This document shows positions 14,201 through 24,795 of a stretch of 64,000 nt of DNA, piece after piece. The translations under genes were made by a program, and so were the position numbers. This stretch comes from Dreissena polymorpha. Its lineage: Eukaryota > Mollusca > Bivalvia > Myida > Dreissenidae. The DNA lies in NCBI RefSeq assembly GCF_020536995.1, contig NC_068359.1, forward strand, positions 79,621,867 to 79,685,866, in the 5' to 3' direction. The notes under the pieces were generated by a model, which had not been told where the DNA came from, made no database searches, and saw only the letters and a list, made by a program, of their open reading frames with translations. Within the stretch, counting starts at the first letter, position 1. Each line of letters starts with the position of its first letter.

Positions 14201-17200
14201 ACCTACTTTTTCTATTTTTAAATTATATAAACTAATTAAACATATATTTTTTATGATCACGATTGAATTAAAATCAATATGCTATCGAATCCAACAAATT
14301 TTCTTTTCTTTCTATGCTTTTTTAGCTCATCTATTTTTTGAAAAAAATTATGAGCTATTGTCATCACCTTGGCGTCTTCGTCGGCGTCCGGTTAAGTTTT
14401 GTATTTAGGTCCTTTTTTCTCATAAAGTATCAATGCTATTGCATTCAAACTTGGTACACTTACTTACTATCATGAGGGGACTGGGCAGGCAAAGTTAGAT
14501 AACTCTGGCTTGCATTTTGACAGAATTATGTGCCCTTTTAATACTTAGAAAATTGAAAATTTTGGTTAAGTTTTGTGTTTAGGTCCATTTTATTCCTTAA
14601 GTATCAAAGCTATTGCTTTCATACTTGCAACACTTACTAACTATCATAAGGGGACTGTGCAGGCAAAGTTATGTAACTCTGACTGACATTTTGACGGAAT
14701 TATGGGCCCTTTATACTTGAAAATTTGGTTAAGTTTTGTGTTTTGGTCCACTTTACCCCTTAAGTATCATAGATATTGCTTTCATACTTGGAACACTCGC
14801 AAACTATCATAAGGGGACAGTAAAGGACAAGTTGCATAACTCTGGTTGTCATTTTTACGGAATTATGGCCTTTTTTATGACCCCCACTATCGTAGTGGGG
14901 GACATATTGTTTTTGCCCTATCGGTTGGTTGGTTGGTTGGTTGGTTGGTTGGTTGGTTGGTCTGTTGATTGGTTGGTCTGTTTGCGCCAACTTTAACATT
15001 TTGCAATAACTTTTGCTATATTGAATATAGCAACTTGATATTTGGCATGCATGTGTATCTCATGGAGCTGCACATTCTGAATGGTGAAAGGTCAAGGTCA
15101 TCCTTCAAGGTCAGAGGTTAAATATATGTGGCCAAAATCGCTCATTTTATGAATACTTTTGTAATATTAAATATAGCAACTTGATATTTGGCATGCATGT
15201 GTATCTCATAGAGCTGCACATTTTGAGTGGTGAAAGGTCAAGGTCAAGGTCATCCTTCAAGGTCAGAGGTCAAATATATTTGGCCAAAATTGCTCATTTT
15301 ATGAATACTTTTGCAATATTGAAGATAGCAACTTGATATTTGGCATGCATGTGTATCTCATGGAGCTGCACATTTTGAGTGGTGAAAGGTCAAGGTCATC
15401 CTTCAAGGTCAGAGGTCAAATATATGTGGCCCAAATCGCTTATTTTATGAATACTTTTGCAATATTGAAGATAGCAACTTGATATTTGGCATGCATGTGT
15501 ATCTCATGGAGCTGCACATTTTGAGTGGTGAAAGGTCAAGGTCATTCTTCAAGGTCAAATATATAGGTCAAAATTTCTCATGTAATGTCACTTCTGCAAT
15601 ATTGAAGCCAGCAATTTTATATTTGAAATGCATGTGTATCACATGGAGCTGCACATTTTGAGTGGTGAAGGGTCAAAGTCAAGGTCATCTTTCAAGGTCA
15701 AATGTCATATAGGGGGACATTGTGTTTCACAAACACATCTTGTTTGTGTATCTCATTGAGCTGCACATTTTGAGTGGTGAAAGGTCAAGGTCATCCTTCA
15801 AGGTCAAATATATGGGTCAAAATTTCTCATGTAATGTCACTTCTGCAATATTGAAGCTAGCAATTTTATATTTGAAATGCATGTGTATCACATGGAGCTG
15901 CACATTTTGAGTGGTGAAGGGTCAAAGTCAAGGTCATCCTTCAAGGTCAAACGTCATATAGGGGGACATTGTGTTTCACAAACACATCTTGTTTGACTTA
16001 GTAACTTTGAATATATGGTGTCATTTTGTGTTTAGATCCACTTTACTTCTAAAGTATCAAGGCTATTGCTTTTAAACTTCAAATACTTTCATGCTATCAT
16101 GAGGGTACTGTACCTGGCTAGTTGAATTTTACCTTGACCTTTGAATGACCTTGACTCTCAAGGTAAAATTATTAAATTTTGCTAAAATTGCCATAACTTC
16201 TTTATTTATGATTAGATTCGATTGATACTTTGACAAAACAACTCTTACCTGACATACCACAATAGACTCCACCCAAACCATCCCCCACACCCCCCCCCCC
16301 CCGAATCCCCCCTCAATCCCCTCATAATATTTTTTGTAAATTAAAGATCATCTAATAAATTACCACCACACCCTCACACGATACCCCCCACCCCCACAAA
16401 ATAATTGTTATGCCCCCGGTAGGGTTGCATATAGTAGTTGGAACTGTCCGTCAGTATGTCAGTCAGTCTGTCTGTCCATACGAAAAAAACTTTAACATTG
16501 GCCATAGCTTTTTCCACTTTTGAAGATAGCAACTTGATATTTGGCATGCATGTCTATCTCATGGAGCTGCACATTTTGAGTGGTGAAAGGTCAAGGTCAT
16601 CCTTTAAGGTCAAATGTCAAATTTATGGTGTCTGTCCGTCCGAAAACTTTAGCATTGGCCATAACTTTTTCAATATTGAAGATAGCAACTTGATGATTGG
16701 CATGCATGTGTATCTCATGAAGCTGCACATTTTGAGAGGTGGAAGTTCAAGGTCAAGGTCATCCTTCAAGGTCAAAAAAAATAAAAATCAAAGCGGCGTT
16801 CTCATGAAGCTGCACATTTTGAGTGGTGGAAGTTCAAGGTCAAGGTCATCCTTCAAGATCAAGGTCATCCTTCAAGGTCAAAGGTAAAAAAAATAATTCA
16901 AAGTGGCGTTCTCATTAAGCTGCACATTTTGAGTGGTGGAAGTTCAAGGTCAAGGTCATCCTTCAAGGTCAAAAAAAAATTAACAAATTCAAAGCGGCGT
17001 TCTCATGAAGCTGCACATTTTGGGTGGTGGAAGGTCAAGGTCATCCTTCAAGGTCAAGGTCATCCTTCAAGGTCAAATGTAAATAAAAAAGCAAAGTGGC
17101 GTTATCATGAAGCTGCACATTTTGAGTGGTGAAAATTCAAGGTCAAGGTCATCCTTCAAGGTCAAGGTCATCCTTCAAGGTCAAAGGTCAAATTAAAAAA

Positions 17201-19930
17201 AAAATCAAAGCGGCGTTCTCATTAAGCTGCCCATTTTGAGTGGTGGAAGGTCAAGGTCATCCTTCAAGGTCAAAAAAAAAATAAATGCAAAGCGGCGTTC
17301 TCATGAAGCTGCACATTTTGAGTGGTGGAAGTTCAAGGTCAAGGTCATCCTTCAAGGTCAAGGTCATCCTTCAAGATCAAAGGTAAAAAAATAATATTTC
17401 AAAGCGGCTTTCTCATAAAGCTGCACATTTTGAGTGGTGGAAATTCTATGTCAAGATCATCCTTAAAGGTCAAATTAAAAAAAAAAAAAAAAAAATGTTT
17501 TTCAAAGCGGCCCAATAGGGGGCATTGTGTTTCTGACAAACACATCTCTTGTTTTTTTCAAACATGGTTAAAAAACACAAATATTTATTTTTATTATTTT
17601 ATTTTTGATATACCGTCCAACCATCCCACCCAAGAATCCCCCCCCCCCCCCCCAAAAAAAAATAATAATTTTTTTTTGCATTTTTGGAAGATAATGTAAT
17701 AAATGACCACACTCCCTATACACCCCTCTCCACTTTACCCCTCCTTCCTTTGTGATTGAAATTGAGATAGGTCCCTACACCTTTAAAAAGAAAAATAGAT
17801 GAGCGGTCTGCATCCGCAAGGCGGTGCTCTTGTTTACCGTTTATTAACATCGTAAAAGAGTTAATCAGATAATTTCGCTGGCATGACGTCATTTTGTGTA
17901 TTGAAATGTATTGAGGCACGCCACGGAGGAAAAGGGTAACTTTTCAGCGGAAGGGAAACAGCTGTTATTTTTTTCTCGAAAAAGGAGCATAAAAGAAACA
18001 GAAATGTGTTCATGTCAGTGTAAGATCCTTTGTTATTTCACTCGTGATCATAGAAAAATAATATTTTCTATGATCACTCATGAAATAACAAACAAACTTA
18101 CACTGACATGAACAAATATCCTGATTCCTCTATATGTTTAAGCAGCTCCAATTAACCAAAAATAGGTTCAATGCATTTAAAAAAAGACTTAACTTAAAAA
18201 CAATAATATATGTATAAAAAATATTTTATTTAATAAATGCATGGGAGTTTAAATATGTTAATATTCAAATCCACGTTGTGCAAATTGCAATAATGCTATC
18301 ATTACACTGAAAGGAATCACCAGCTACTGGATGTACTATATGATTAATGTTTATAGGACCTTTTATTTACCAATTTAATTGCAGATTTTATATTATAAGA
18401 TGTCGATTAAATATGACTTTTGCAAAGTTTATTTCTTTGTAAATATTTTTGGAGTTATTGTGACGCAACTCCATGTACTGACACAATGTAAGGGACTTAT
18501 GAAATAAACCCTGCTGAATTCCATAATTATAGTCCCCCACTTTCAACGAAATAGTTGCAAATAGCTCAGGCCTTGGCTTATGCAAAACTGATATTTGGTC
18601 ACAGTACACATTATCATATATACAATATACAAATATTGGGCAATTGTTCAGATTTCCAGTCAACATTACATCATTACTTTTTGACCAATTAAGAGCTTCC
18701 AGTGAATCAGTTATTAAAAAGTGCAAAATTGTTTAACCAAGTAAACAACGTAAGCTCCTTGTTTCAGCTGAGTTCAAGCCCTATAGATCGGCATATGCTA
18801 CCAAGGAATCTAACAGTACCCCAGCTCAAGATGCTAGCCAGTTTTACTGTAGGGTGTGTGATAAGCAACTGAATGGACCTATACCTTACCAGGTAAAGGC
18901 TACATGCTACTAATATATAAAAATGCAAACAGTCAATCTTTTCCAATATATCGTTATTATAGAAATGCATATATTAAGTTATCTCATTAGGAATTTCATT
19001 GTTTAAGTGTAGTACATTTTCTAATTGACCCAATAGAGCCTGTAGGTGCTTGCCAAAGGAGTCTTGTGTGCCATCTTACACGTATGGATTTTAGTCATTT
19101 AACATTGCTTGTGGCTCTATTACTGTATCCTGGTTTATTGCAATGCATTATCTAGAAGAATAAGCATACATGTATTTTTAGCTCGGCTGCTTTCGGAGAA
19201 AAACCCAAGATATTGTCATAGCCAGCTCGTCGTGTCGTCCGCCGTAGGTGTCGTGCTAAAACCTTAACATTGGCTCTAAAATCAAAGTGCTTCCACATAC
19301 AACTTTGAAACTTAATATGTAGATGCACCTTTATGAGTTCTACACGCCACACCCAGTTTTGGGTCACTAGGTCAAAGGTCAAGGTCACTGTGACCTCTAA
19401 AAAAAAAAATTCTGACAAGCTTTCGCAGCCGAGCGTTGGCACCCGTTATCCGGTGCTCTTGTTTTAAATAGAACTTGGTGCCTGTCAGGTTGAATTTAAA
19501 AGGTAGTAAAAAAATGTTTGGTTCCAAGGATAAATTTTGTAAAAATCAATGTTGAACAAATCTGAGCTTTGCTCTTGAAAATCAGGGCTTAATATGTGTG
19601 CATAAAGGGCCATCCCAGATACTTGACTCAGATTAGCCTGTGAAGTCTGCACAGGCTAAGGAGGGACAACACTTTTCCTGTAAGAAAATATTTTCTTTTA
19701 ACGAAAAACTCCCACAAAAGCAGAGAATGTTGTCCCTGCTCAGCATGTACAGCCTGAATGTGCAGATCTGGGACAACACTACGCACACTCAAAATGCCAT
19801 GTTTTGCTAGAGCAAGTCTGACTATGTAGGATTGCATGTTAAACGAATGTGTATGTTATCATGTATACAGGTGCACATGAACAGCAAGGCACACAAAGAA
19901 GAAATGGAGGTACAGGCAAGCTACAATTGA
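8150..19930 (+). CDS. SH3 domain plus U1-type C2H2 zinc finger protein (gene span, 5 exons)
   Basis: Joined coding exons: 8163-8274 (exon opens at 8150), 8944-9143, 13475-13547, 18768-18892 and 19871-19930, about 189 residues. All junctions have AG acceptors and GT donors, and the phases agree (1, 0, 1, 0). Residues about 45-103 form an SH3 domain: MKYSYQG at the ALYDY position, KELTI, the tryptophan of EHWIMVRDE, and a closing GQEGYVPDSYV. Residues about 153-175 form a zinc finger with C-x2-C-x12-H-x5-H spacing, from FYCRVCDKQL to HMNSKAHKEEME, typical of U1C/matrin/JAZ fingers that bind double-stranded RNA or serve as protein contacts. SH3 domains bind proline-rich peptides, so an adaptor with a nucleic-acid or protein-binding finger is plausible, but this is inference. 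ATG 8163 has A at -3. The frame is open upstream to the acceptor, so a longer N-terminus from an unseen exon is possible. No known gene name is claimed. Confidence 0.72.
8944..9143 (+). CDS. SH3 domain exon
   Basis: Acceptor TTTTCAG, donor ATG|GTAAGT, 200 nt, entering at phase 1 and leaving at phase 0. It carries nearly the whole SH3 fold, from EEVSFWKPGQ through GYVPDSYVM. This is the best-supported exon of the gene. Confidence 0.85.
9237..9502. mobile_element. CAGGGCCCT-type MITE, partial
   Basis: In intron 2 of the SH3 gene. It begins CAGGGCCCTTGCTACACTTT and shares its G-rich body (GGGGGGAATTTT, GGGGAAAAAAGTAT) with the complete copy at 55009. The right end is not recognisable. Confidence 0.55.
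9934..10220 (+). mobile_element. 'AGCTCGGCTG' repeat with consensus ERE
   Basis: Starts TTTTTAGCTCGGCTG and ends GTGCTCTTGTTTT. It carries AGGTCACTGTGACCT at 10118-10132, an exact AGGTCAnnnTGACCT palindrome. The 3' end resembles other Helitron/helentron-like repeats here. Confidence 0.7.
10540..11010 (+). repeat. Helitron-like/pearl-like repeat with about 160-bp units
   Basis: Opens ATCCCCGCCTCAATTGGG, then CTGT-rich DNA, then about three units of 155-165 bp containing TATCTCAGAWAC and AATGAGGAGAAGT (around 10602, 10768 and 10922). The layout resembles the 44.4-kb element. Confidence 0.5.
11415..12680. mobile_element. Pogo/Tigger-like remnant with TA target
   Basis: Imperfect inverted ends CAGTAAAAACTCTCTAAATG (left) and the inverse of CAGTGTAACCTCACTATTAA (right), flanked by TA. 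ACGACCACC and TTAAGACCACC near the ends are typical of pogo-like elements. No ORF remains, and a younger MITE sits inside it. Confidence 0.5.
12196..12526. mobile_element. CAGGGCTCAACATT MITE
   Basis: Ends CAGGGCTCAACATTAAC and GTCAATGTTGAGCCCTG are near-exact inverses. TATATT on both sides is a likely target duplication. Inner stems contain ACTTGCCC repeats. It is nested in the pogo-like remnant. Confidence 0.7.
13475..13547 (+). CDS. Linker exon of the SH3/zinc-finger gene
   Basis: Acceptor TTGTAG, donor CAG|GTATGC, 73 nt. It encodes a polar linker starting ANPEEVKTLPWLEG and including a short glutamine run (QQQQ). The phases fit both neighbouring exons. Confidence 0.65.
13583..13886. mobile_element. 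Foldback MITE with a 43-bp tandem expansion
   Basis: The left arm (TTAATGTAATTGTGTAAAGTG, GCCTGTGCAGTCC) is recognisable. The right arm is replaced by four nearly identical 43-bp units starting at 13715, 13758, 13801 and 13844. Confidence 0.65.
15000..15730 (+). repeat. About 150-bp tandem repeat with TCAAGGTCA pairs
   Basis: Four main units containing GATAGCAACTTGATATTTGG and GTGGTGAAAGGTCAAGGTC. Each carries TCAAGGTCATCCTTCAAGGTCA-like pairs, described in pieces: TCAAGGTCA, TCCT, TCAAGGTCA. Confidence 0.75.
16700..17475 (+). repeat. About 110-130-bp tandem repeat, expanded AAGGTCA motifs
   Basis: Units begin near CAAAGCGGCGTTCTCATGAA and differ in the number of AAGGTCA/TCCTTC repeats and in the A-run length. 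About seven units. Confidence 0.75.
18007..18114. repeat. 108-nt hairpin with 49-bp arms
   Basis: TGTTCATGTCAGTGTAAG pairs with CTTACACTGACATGAACA and TGATCATAGAA with TTCTATGATCA. There are six mismatches, grouped into two small internal loops, and a 10-nt apical loop. It lies in intron 3 of the SH3 gene. A microRNA-like precursor or a young foldback element are both possible. Confidence 0.6.
18768..18892 (+). CDS. Zinc-finger exon (Cys pair)
   Basis: Acceptor TGTTTCAG, donor CAG|GTAAAG, 125 nt. It encodes a linker and the first half of the C2H2 finger, FYCRVCDKQLNGPIPYQ, with both zinc-binding cysteines. Confidence 0.75.
19175..19464 (+). mobile_element. 'AGCTCGGCTG' repeat with composite receptor motif
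   Basis: Full copy. Positions 19369-19396 read AGGTCA, A, AGGTCA, AGGTCA, CTG, TGACCT without a gap: a DR1, a DR0 and an inverted repeat with 3-bp spacing in 28 bp. Confidence 0.75.
19571..19819. mobile_element. Foldback MITE, diverged
   Basis: Contains TCAGATTAGCCTGTGAAGTC and AGCACAGGCTAAGGAGGGAC-like arms; ends TTGCTCTTGAAAA and GCTAGAGCAAG. In the last intron of the SH3 gene. Confidence 0.6.
19871..19930 (+). CDS. Zinc-finger exon (His pair) and stop
   Basis: Acceptor TATACAG. It encodes VHMNSKAHKEEMEVQASYN and then TGA at 19928-19930. The two histidines complete the finger begun in the previous exon. A possible internal donor, GAG|GTACAG after 19909, could extend the protein to unseen exons. 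No clear poly(A) signal was found just downstream. Confidence 0.68.
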   Translation: MHMNSKAHKEEMEVQASYN

Positions 19931-20014
19931 AGAGTTCAATCGGAAGAGGCTACATGTGCTACGTGCTTGAGTTCTAGTCAGGATATTTACCAAGGATGTT
20001 AAGATCATATTGAT

Positions 20015-20262
20015 CCTCATTTTGGGAAAACTGGGCTTAATGCATGTGCATAAAGTGTCAGCCCCGATTAGCCTGTGCAGTCTGCAAAGGGTAATCTGGG
20101 ATGACACTTTTCACCCAAACTGTATTTTTACTAAGAAGAGACTTACTATGCCATACAAACGGAAAGTGTAATTCCTGATTAGCCTGTGTGGACTGCACAG
20201 TCTAATCTGGGACAACACTTTAGACCGTACATTAAGCCCAGTTTTCCCAAATAAGGCTCATT
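20015..20262. mobile_element. Foldback MITE
   Basis: Ends TTTTGGGAAAACTGGGCTTA and AAGCCCAGTTTTCCCAAA are inverse; the inner AGCCTGTGCAGTC arms are present. Starts about 85 bp past the SH3 gene stop. Confidence 0.7.
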
Positions 20263-20358
20263 CTGAAAACATGACAGCTGTTAGATCTTATTATCAGTTT
20301 CAAAACTTTTTATGTTTGATTGTATCTCACGCTTAGTATGTTTCTCCAGTTTCTTTTT

Positions 20359-21074
20359 ATGTCCCCCACTATAGTAGTGGGGGACATATTGTTTTTGCCC
20401 TGTCTGTTGGTCTGTCTGTCTGTCTGTTTGCGCCAACTTTAACATTTTGCAATAACTTTTGCTATATTGAAGATAGCAACTTCATATTTGGCATGCATGT
20501 GTATCTCATGAAGCTGCACATTTTGAGTGGTGAAAGGTCAAGGTCATCCTTCAAGATCAGAGGTCAAATATATGTGGCCAAAATCGCTCATTTTATGAAT
20601 ACTTTTGCAATATTGATGATAGCAACTTGATATTTGGCATGCATGTGTATCTCGTGGAGCTGCACATTTTGAGTGGTGAAAGGTCAAGGTCAAGGTCATC
20701 CTTCAAGGTCAGAGGTCAAATAAATGTGGCCCTAATCGCTTATTTTATAAATACTTTTGCAATATTGAAGATAGCAACTTGATATTTGGCATGCAAGTGC
20801 ATGTCATGGAGCTGCACATTTTGAGTGGTGAAAGGTCAAGGTCAAGGTCATCCTTCAAGGTCAGAGATCAAATATATGTGGCCCAAATCGCTTATTTTAT
20901 GAATACTTTTGCAATATTGAAGATAGCAACTTGATATTTGGCATGCATGTGTATCTCATGGAGCTGCACATTTTGACTGGTGAAAGGTCAAGGTCATCCT
21001 TCACAATGTCAAGGTCATCCTACAAGGTCAAACATCATATAGGGGGACATTGTGTTTCACAAACACATCTTGTT
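20359..21074 (+). mobile_element. 'TGTCCCCCACTATAG' element, complete copy
   Basis: Begins ATGTCCCCCACTATAGTAGT (a hairpin), then a CTGT microsatellite, about four 150-bp units with TCAAGGTCA motifs, and a terminal hairpin TGTGTTTCACAAACACA followed by TCTTGTT. The layout of 5' hairpin, microsatellite, core repeats and 3' hairpin suggests a Helitron/helentron-like non-autonomous element. Confidence 0.55.
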
Positions 21075-21289
21075 AAACTTACATACCACAAATGTTAGTG
21101 TGTTATGCCACTTTTTTGTTTTACTCAATTATCGTTTTAGTTTAATACTCAGAATCAAGATCTCAATTTTCATAAGTATGATTATGTTTGTCTATAAACT
21201 CTACCAGTTCATTATCATCCCCTTCCAACAAAATCAAAGTGGACTTGTGGATTTTGCTCTGTGCGTCAGTTCGTCACACTTTTCTGGAT

Positions 21290-21620
21290 CCTGTGATAAC
21301 TTTAAAAGTTCTTCATATTATTTTCTTGAAACTTGAAACATGGATAGATGGCAATATGGAGATTATGCACATCATTTTATTTTTTTCCTACGTCAAGAGT
21401 TCTGATTGCTTTGGCAACAAATCTACTAGAAATATAAACAGATAGACTAGAAATGTTGCTGAAAATAGTAGATCATGGATAACTTTAAAAGTTCTTCATA
21501 TTTTTTCATGCAACTTAAAACATGGATAGATGGCAAGTTGGAGATTATAGACATAATTGCATTTTGTTCCTACGTCAAAAATAATGGTTGCTATGGCAAC
21601 AAATATACTAGAAAATATTG
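21290..21620 (+). repeat. Two-unit tandem repeat, about 185-bp period
   Basis: ATAACTTTAAAAGTTCTTCA at 21296 and 21480, and GGCAACAAATxTACTAGAAA in both. It looks like the core of another pearl-like element; the ends were not defined. Confidence 0.5.
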
Positions 21621-21722
21621 CTGAAAATGGTGGAGTTTTGCAGGAAGGGGACTTATATTGTTTGGCAATAGTCTTATTTTACCCTTCATCTAAAAAACAA
21701 ACAGTAAAGCTAGAATATATTT

Positions 21723-21982
21723 GAGCCTCGTTCTTGGAAAAAGGGGTTTAATGAATGTGCGTAAATTATTTCACAGATGAGCCTGTGCAGTCTGCATAGG
21801 CCAATCAGGAACGAGACTTTCCCTTTTATGGTATTTTTTTGTTTAAAGGAAGTCCATTCTTAGTAATAATCCATTTAAAGGGAAAGTGTCATCCCTGATT
21901 AGCCTGTGAGAACTGCACAGGCTAATATGGGACAACACTTTCAGCACGTGATTAAAGCTCTCTTTTCCCACAGCAAGACTCA
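21723..21982. mobile_element. Foldback MITE
   Basis: Ends GAGCCTCGTTCTTGG and CCCACAGCAAGACTC are inverse-like; inner arms GAGCCTGTGCAGTCTGCA and TTAGCCTGTGAGAACTGC. Confidence 0.65.
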
Positions 21983-22379
21983 TTTAAATTTGGATCAGTC
22001 TAGGGGACTTCTCCTGCATCAACCTTCTGGAGTCATTAGCAGCTTTAAAAAAAGGTCACTATGTCAAGTGAGAAAAACCTTGTAAACACAGAAAAAGTGA
22101 TATTTTTTCTAATCTTCACAAAACTTGGTCATAACACTCATAAAACCAGAATCACAACTAATTCTGAAACTGGTTATAGTGAGATCACCCGACACTTGTA
22201 TTTTTGCTATGGCTCAGACCATCAATAATATTTGGACCAAGTTATCCCCTGAGCCCAACAGCTTAATAGGGCCATTGTGAGGCTCTTGTAAACTAAGATT
22301 AGGCGCATCTTGCTAACATGGGTGTTATTCCATATGCAGCCAGCATAGTTTCCAAACCAGTCCGCATGTTTGCACAGTC

Positions 22380-24795
22380 TGGTCATTGTTTTGTGTCCAC
22401 TATGCAGTTTATACAAGGTTTTGTGTCCATTATGCAGTTATGCAAGGTTTTGTGACACTATTCAGTTATGCAAGGTTTTGAGTCCACTATTCAGTTATGC
22501 AAGGTTTTGTGTCCACTATTCAGTTATGCAAGGTTTTGTGTCCACTATTCAGTTATGCAAGGTTTTGTGTCCACTATGCAGTTATGCAAGGTTTTGTGTC
22601 CTTTTTGAAGTTTCCAATATTTTGTGTCCACTATTCAGTTATGTAAGGTTTTGTGTCCACTATGCAGATATGCAAGGTTGTGTGTCTACTATTCAGTTAC
22701 GCAAGGTTTTGTGTCCACTATTCAGTTATGCAAGGTTTTGTGTCCACTATTCAGTTATGCAAGGTTTTGTGTCAACTATGCAGTTATGCAAGTTTTGTGT
22801 CCAATATGCAGTTATGCAAGGTTTTGTGTCCACTTTGCAGATATGCAAGGTTGTGTGTCAACTATTCAGTTATGCAAGGTTTTGTGTCCACTATTCAGTT
22901 ATGCAAGGTTGTGTGACAACTATGCAGTTATGCAAGGTTTTGTGTCCACTATGCAGTTATGCCAGGTTTTGTGTCCACTATGCAGATATGCAAGGTTGTG
23001 TGTCAACTTTTCAGTTATGCAAGGTTTTGTGTCCACTATTCAGTTATGCAAGGTTTTGTGTCAACAATGCAGTTATGCAAGGCTTTGTGTCCACTATGTA
23101 GTTATGCAAGGTTTTGTGTCCACTATGCAGATATGCAAGGTTGTGTGTCAACTATTCAGTTATGCAAGGTTTTGTGTCCTGTATTCAGTTATGCAAGGTT
23201 TTGTGTCCACTATTCAGTTATGCAAGGTTTTGTGTCCACTATTCAGTTATGTAAGGTTTTGTGTCCACTATGCAGTCAAGCAAGGTTTTGTGTCCACTAT
23301 GCAGTTATGCAAGGTTTTGTGTCCACTATGTAGTTTATGCACGGTTTTGTGTCCACTATGCAGTTATGCAAGGTTTTGTGTCTGCTATTCAGTTATGCAA
23401 GGTTTTGTGTCAACTATGCAGTTATGCAAGGTTTTGTGTCCACTATGCAGTTATGCAAGGTTTTGTGACCACTATGCAGATATGCAAGGTTGTGTGTCAA
23501 CTTTTCAGTTATGCAAGGTTTTGTGTCCACTATTCAGTTATGCAAGGTTTTGTATCAACTATGCAGTTATGCAAGGTTTTGTGTCCACTATGCAGTTATG
23601 CACAGTTTTATGTCCACTATGCAGATATGCAAGGTTGTGTGTCAACTATTCAGTTATGCAAGGTTTTGTGTCCTGTATTCAGTTATGCAAGGTTTTGTGT
23701 CCACTATTGAGTTATGCAAGGTTTTGTGTCCACTATTCAGTTATGTAAGGTTTTGTGTCCACTATGCAGTTATGCAAGGTTGTGTGTCCACTATGCAGTT
23801 ATGCAAGGTTGTGTGTCCACTATGCAGTTATGTAAGGTTGTGTGTCCACTATGCAGTCAAGCAAGGTTTTGTGTCCACTATGCAGTTATGTAAGGTTTTG
23901 TGTCCACTATGCAGTTATGTAAGGTTGTGTGTCCACTATGCAGTCAAGCAAGGTTTTGTGTCCACTATGCAGTTATGCAAGGTTTTGTGTCCACTATGCA
24001 GTTATGTAAGGTTTTGTGTCCACTATGCAGTTATGCAAGGTTTTGTGTCCACTATGCAGTCAAGCATGGTTTTGTGTCCACTATGCAGTTATGCAAGGTT
24101 TTGTGTCCACTATGCAGTTATGTAAGGTTTTGTGTCCACTATGCAGTTATGCAAGGTTTTGTGTCCACTATGCAGTTATGCAAGGTTTTGTGTCTGCTAT
24201 TCAGTTATGCAAGGTTTTGTGTCCACTATGCAGTTATGCAAGGTTGTGTGTCCACTAAGCAGATATACAAGGTTTTGTGTCCACTATGCAGTTATGCAAG
24301 GTTTTGTGTCCACTATTCAGTTATGCAAGGTTTTGTGTCCACTATGCAGTTATGCAAGGTTGTGTGTCCACTAAGCAGATATACAAGGTTTTGTGTCCAC
24401 TATTCAGTTATGCAAGGTTTTGTGTCCACTATGCAGTTATGTAAGGTTTTGTGTCCACTATGCAGTTATGTAAGGTTTTGTGTCCACTATGCAGTTATGT
24501 AAGGTTGTGTGTCCACTATTCAGTTATGTAAGGTTGTGTGTCCGCTATGTAGTTTATGCACTGTTTTGTGTCTACTATACAGTTATGCAATGTTTTGTGT
24601 CCACTTTGAAGTTATGCAAGGTTTTGTGTTCACTTTTCAGTTATGCAATGTTTTATGTCCACTTTGAAGTTATGCAATGCTTTGTGTCCACTTTGAAGTT
24701 ATGCACGGTTTAGTGTCCACTTTGAAGTTATGCAATGTTTTGTGTCCACTTTGAAGTTATGCAAGGTTTTGTGTCCACTTTGAAGTTATGCAAGG
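22380..24795 (+). repeat. 29-bp minisatellite, about 83 copies
   Basis: Unit described in two parts: TGCAGTTATGCAAGG then TTTTGTGTCCACTA. The region of about 2.4 kb has higher-order structure: the variant CAGATATGCAAGGTTGTGTG recurs at 22665, 22838, 22983, 23128, 23477 and 23622, mostly 145 bp (five units) apart. The last 250 bp is a TTTGAAGTTATGCA subtype. All three plus frames are open over long stretches because the unit has no stop in any frame. Confidence 0.95.

Larger units (their letters stand above)
14322..17835 (+). mobile_element. Nested block: outer 'GCTCATCTATTTTT' element with inner receptor-motif arrays
   Basis: The outer element begins TTTAGCTCATCTATTTTTTG and ends AAAAATAGATGAGCGG then GGTGCTCTTGTTT; these ends are partly inverse. 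About 150-bp core units with AAAGTATCAAxGCTATTGCTT lie at 14420-14870 and 16035. Inner insertions start TATGACCCCCACTATCG (14876) and TTATGCCCCCGGTAGGG (16410) and end at GACATTGTGTTTCACAAACA-type hairpins plus TCTTGTTT (15745, 15992, about 17554). All lie in intron 3 of the SH3 gene. Confidence 0.5.

Noticed and set aside
14736-14999. ORFs with VGWLVGWL/QPTNQPTN repeats
   Set aside because: Translations of a GGTT microsatellite inside a mobile element.
22624-23748. 374-codon cysteine-rich ORF as a real protein
   Set aside because: Wholly produced by a 29-bp minisatellite that has no stop in any forward frame; overlapping ORFs exist in all three frames. Kept as a repeat.
22380-24795. CRISPR-like array
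   Set aside because: Units are contiguous without unique spacers, and the genome is eukaryotic.
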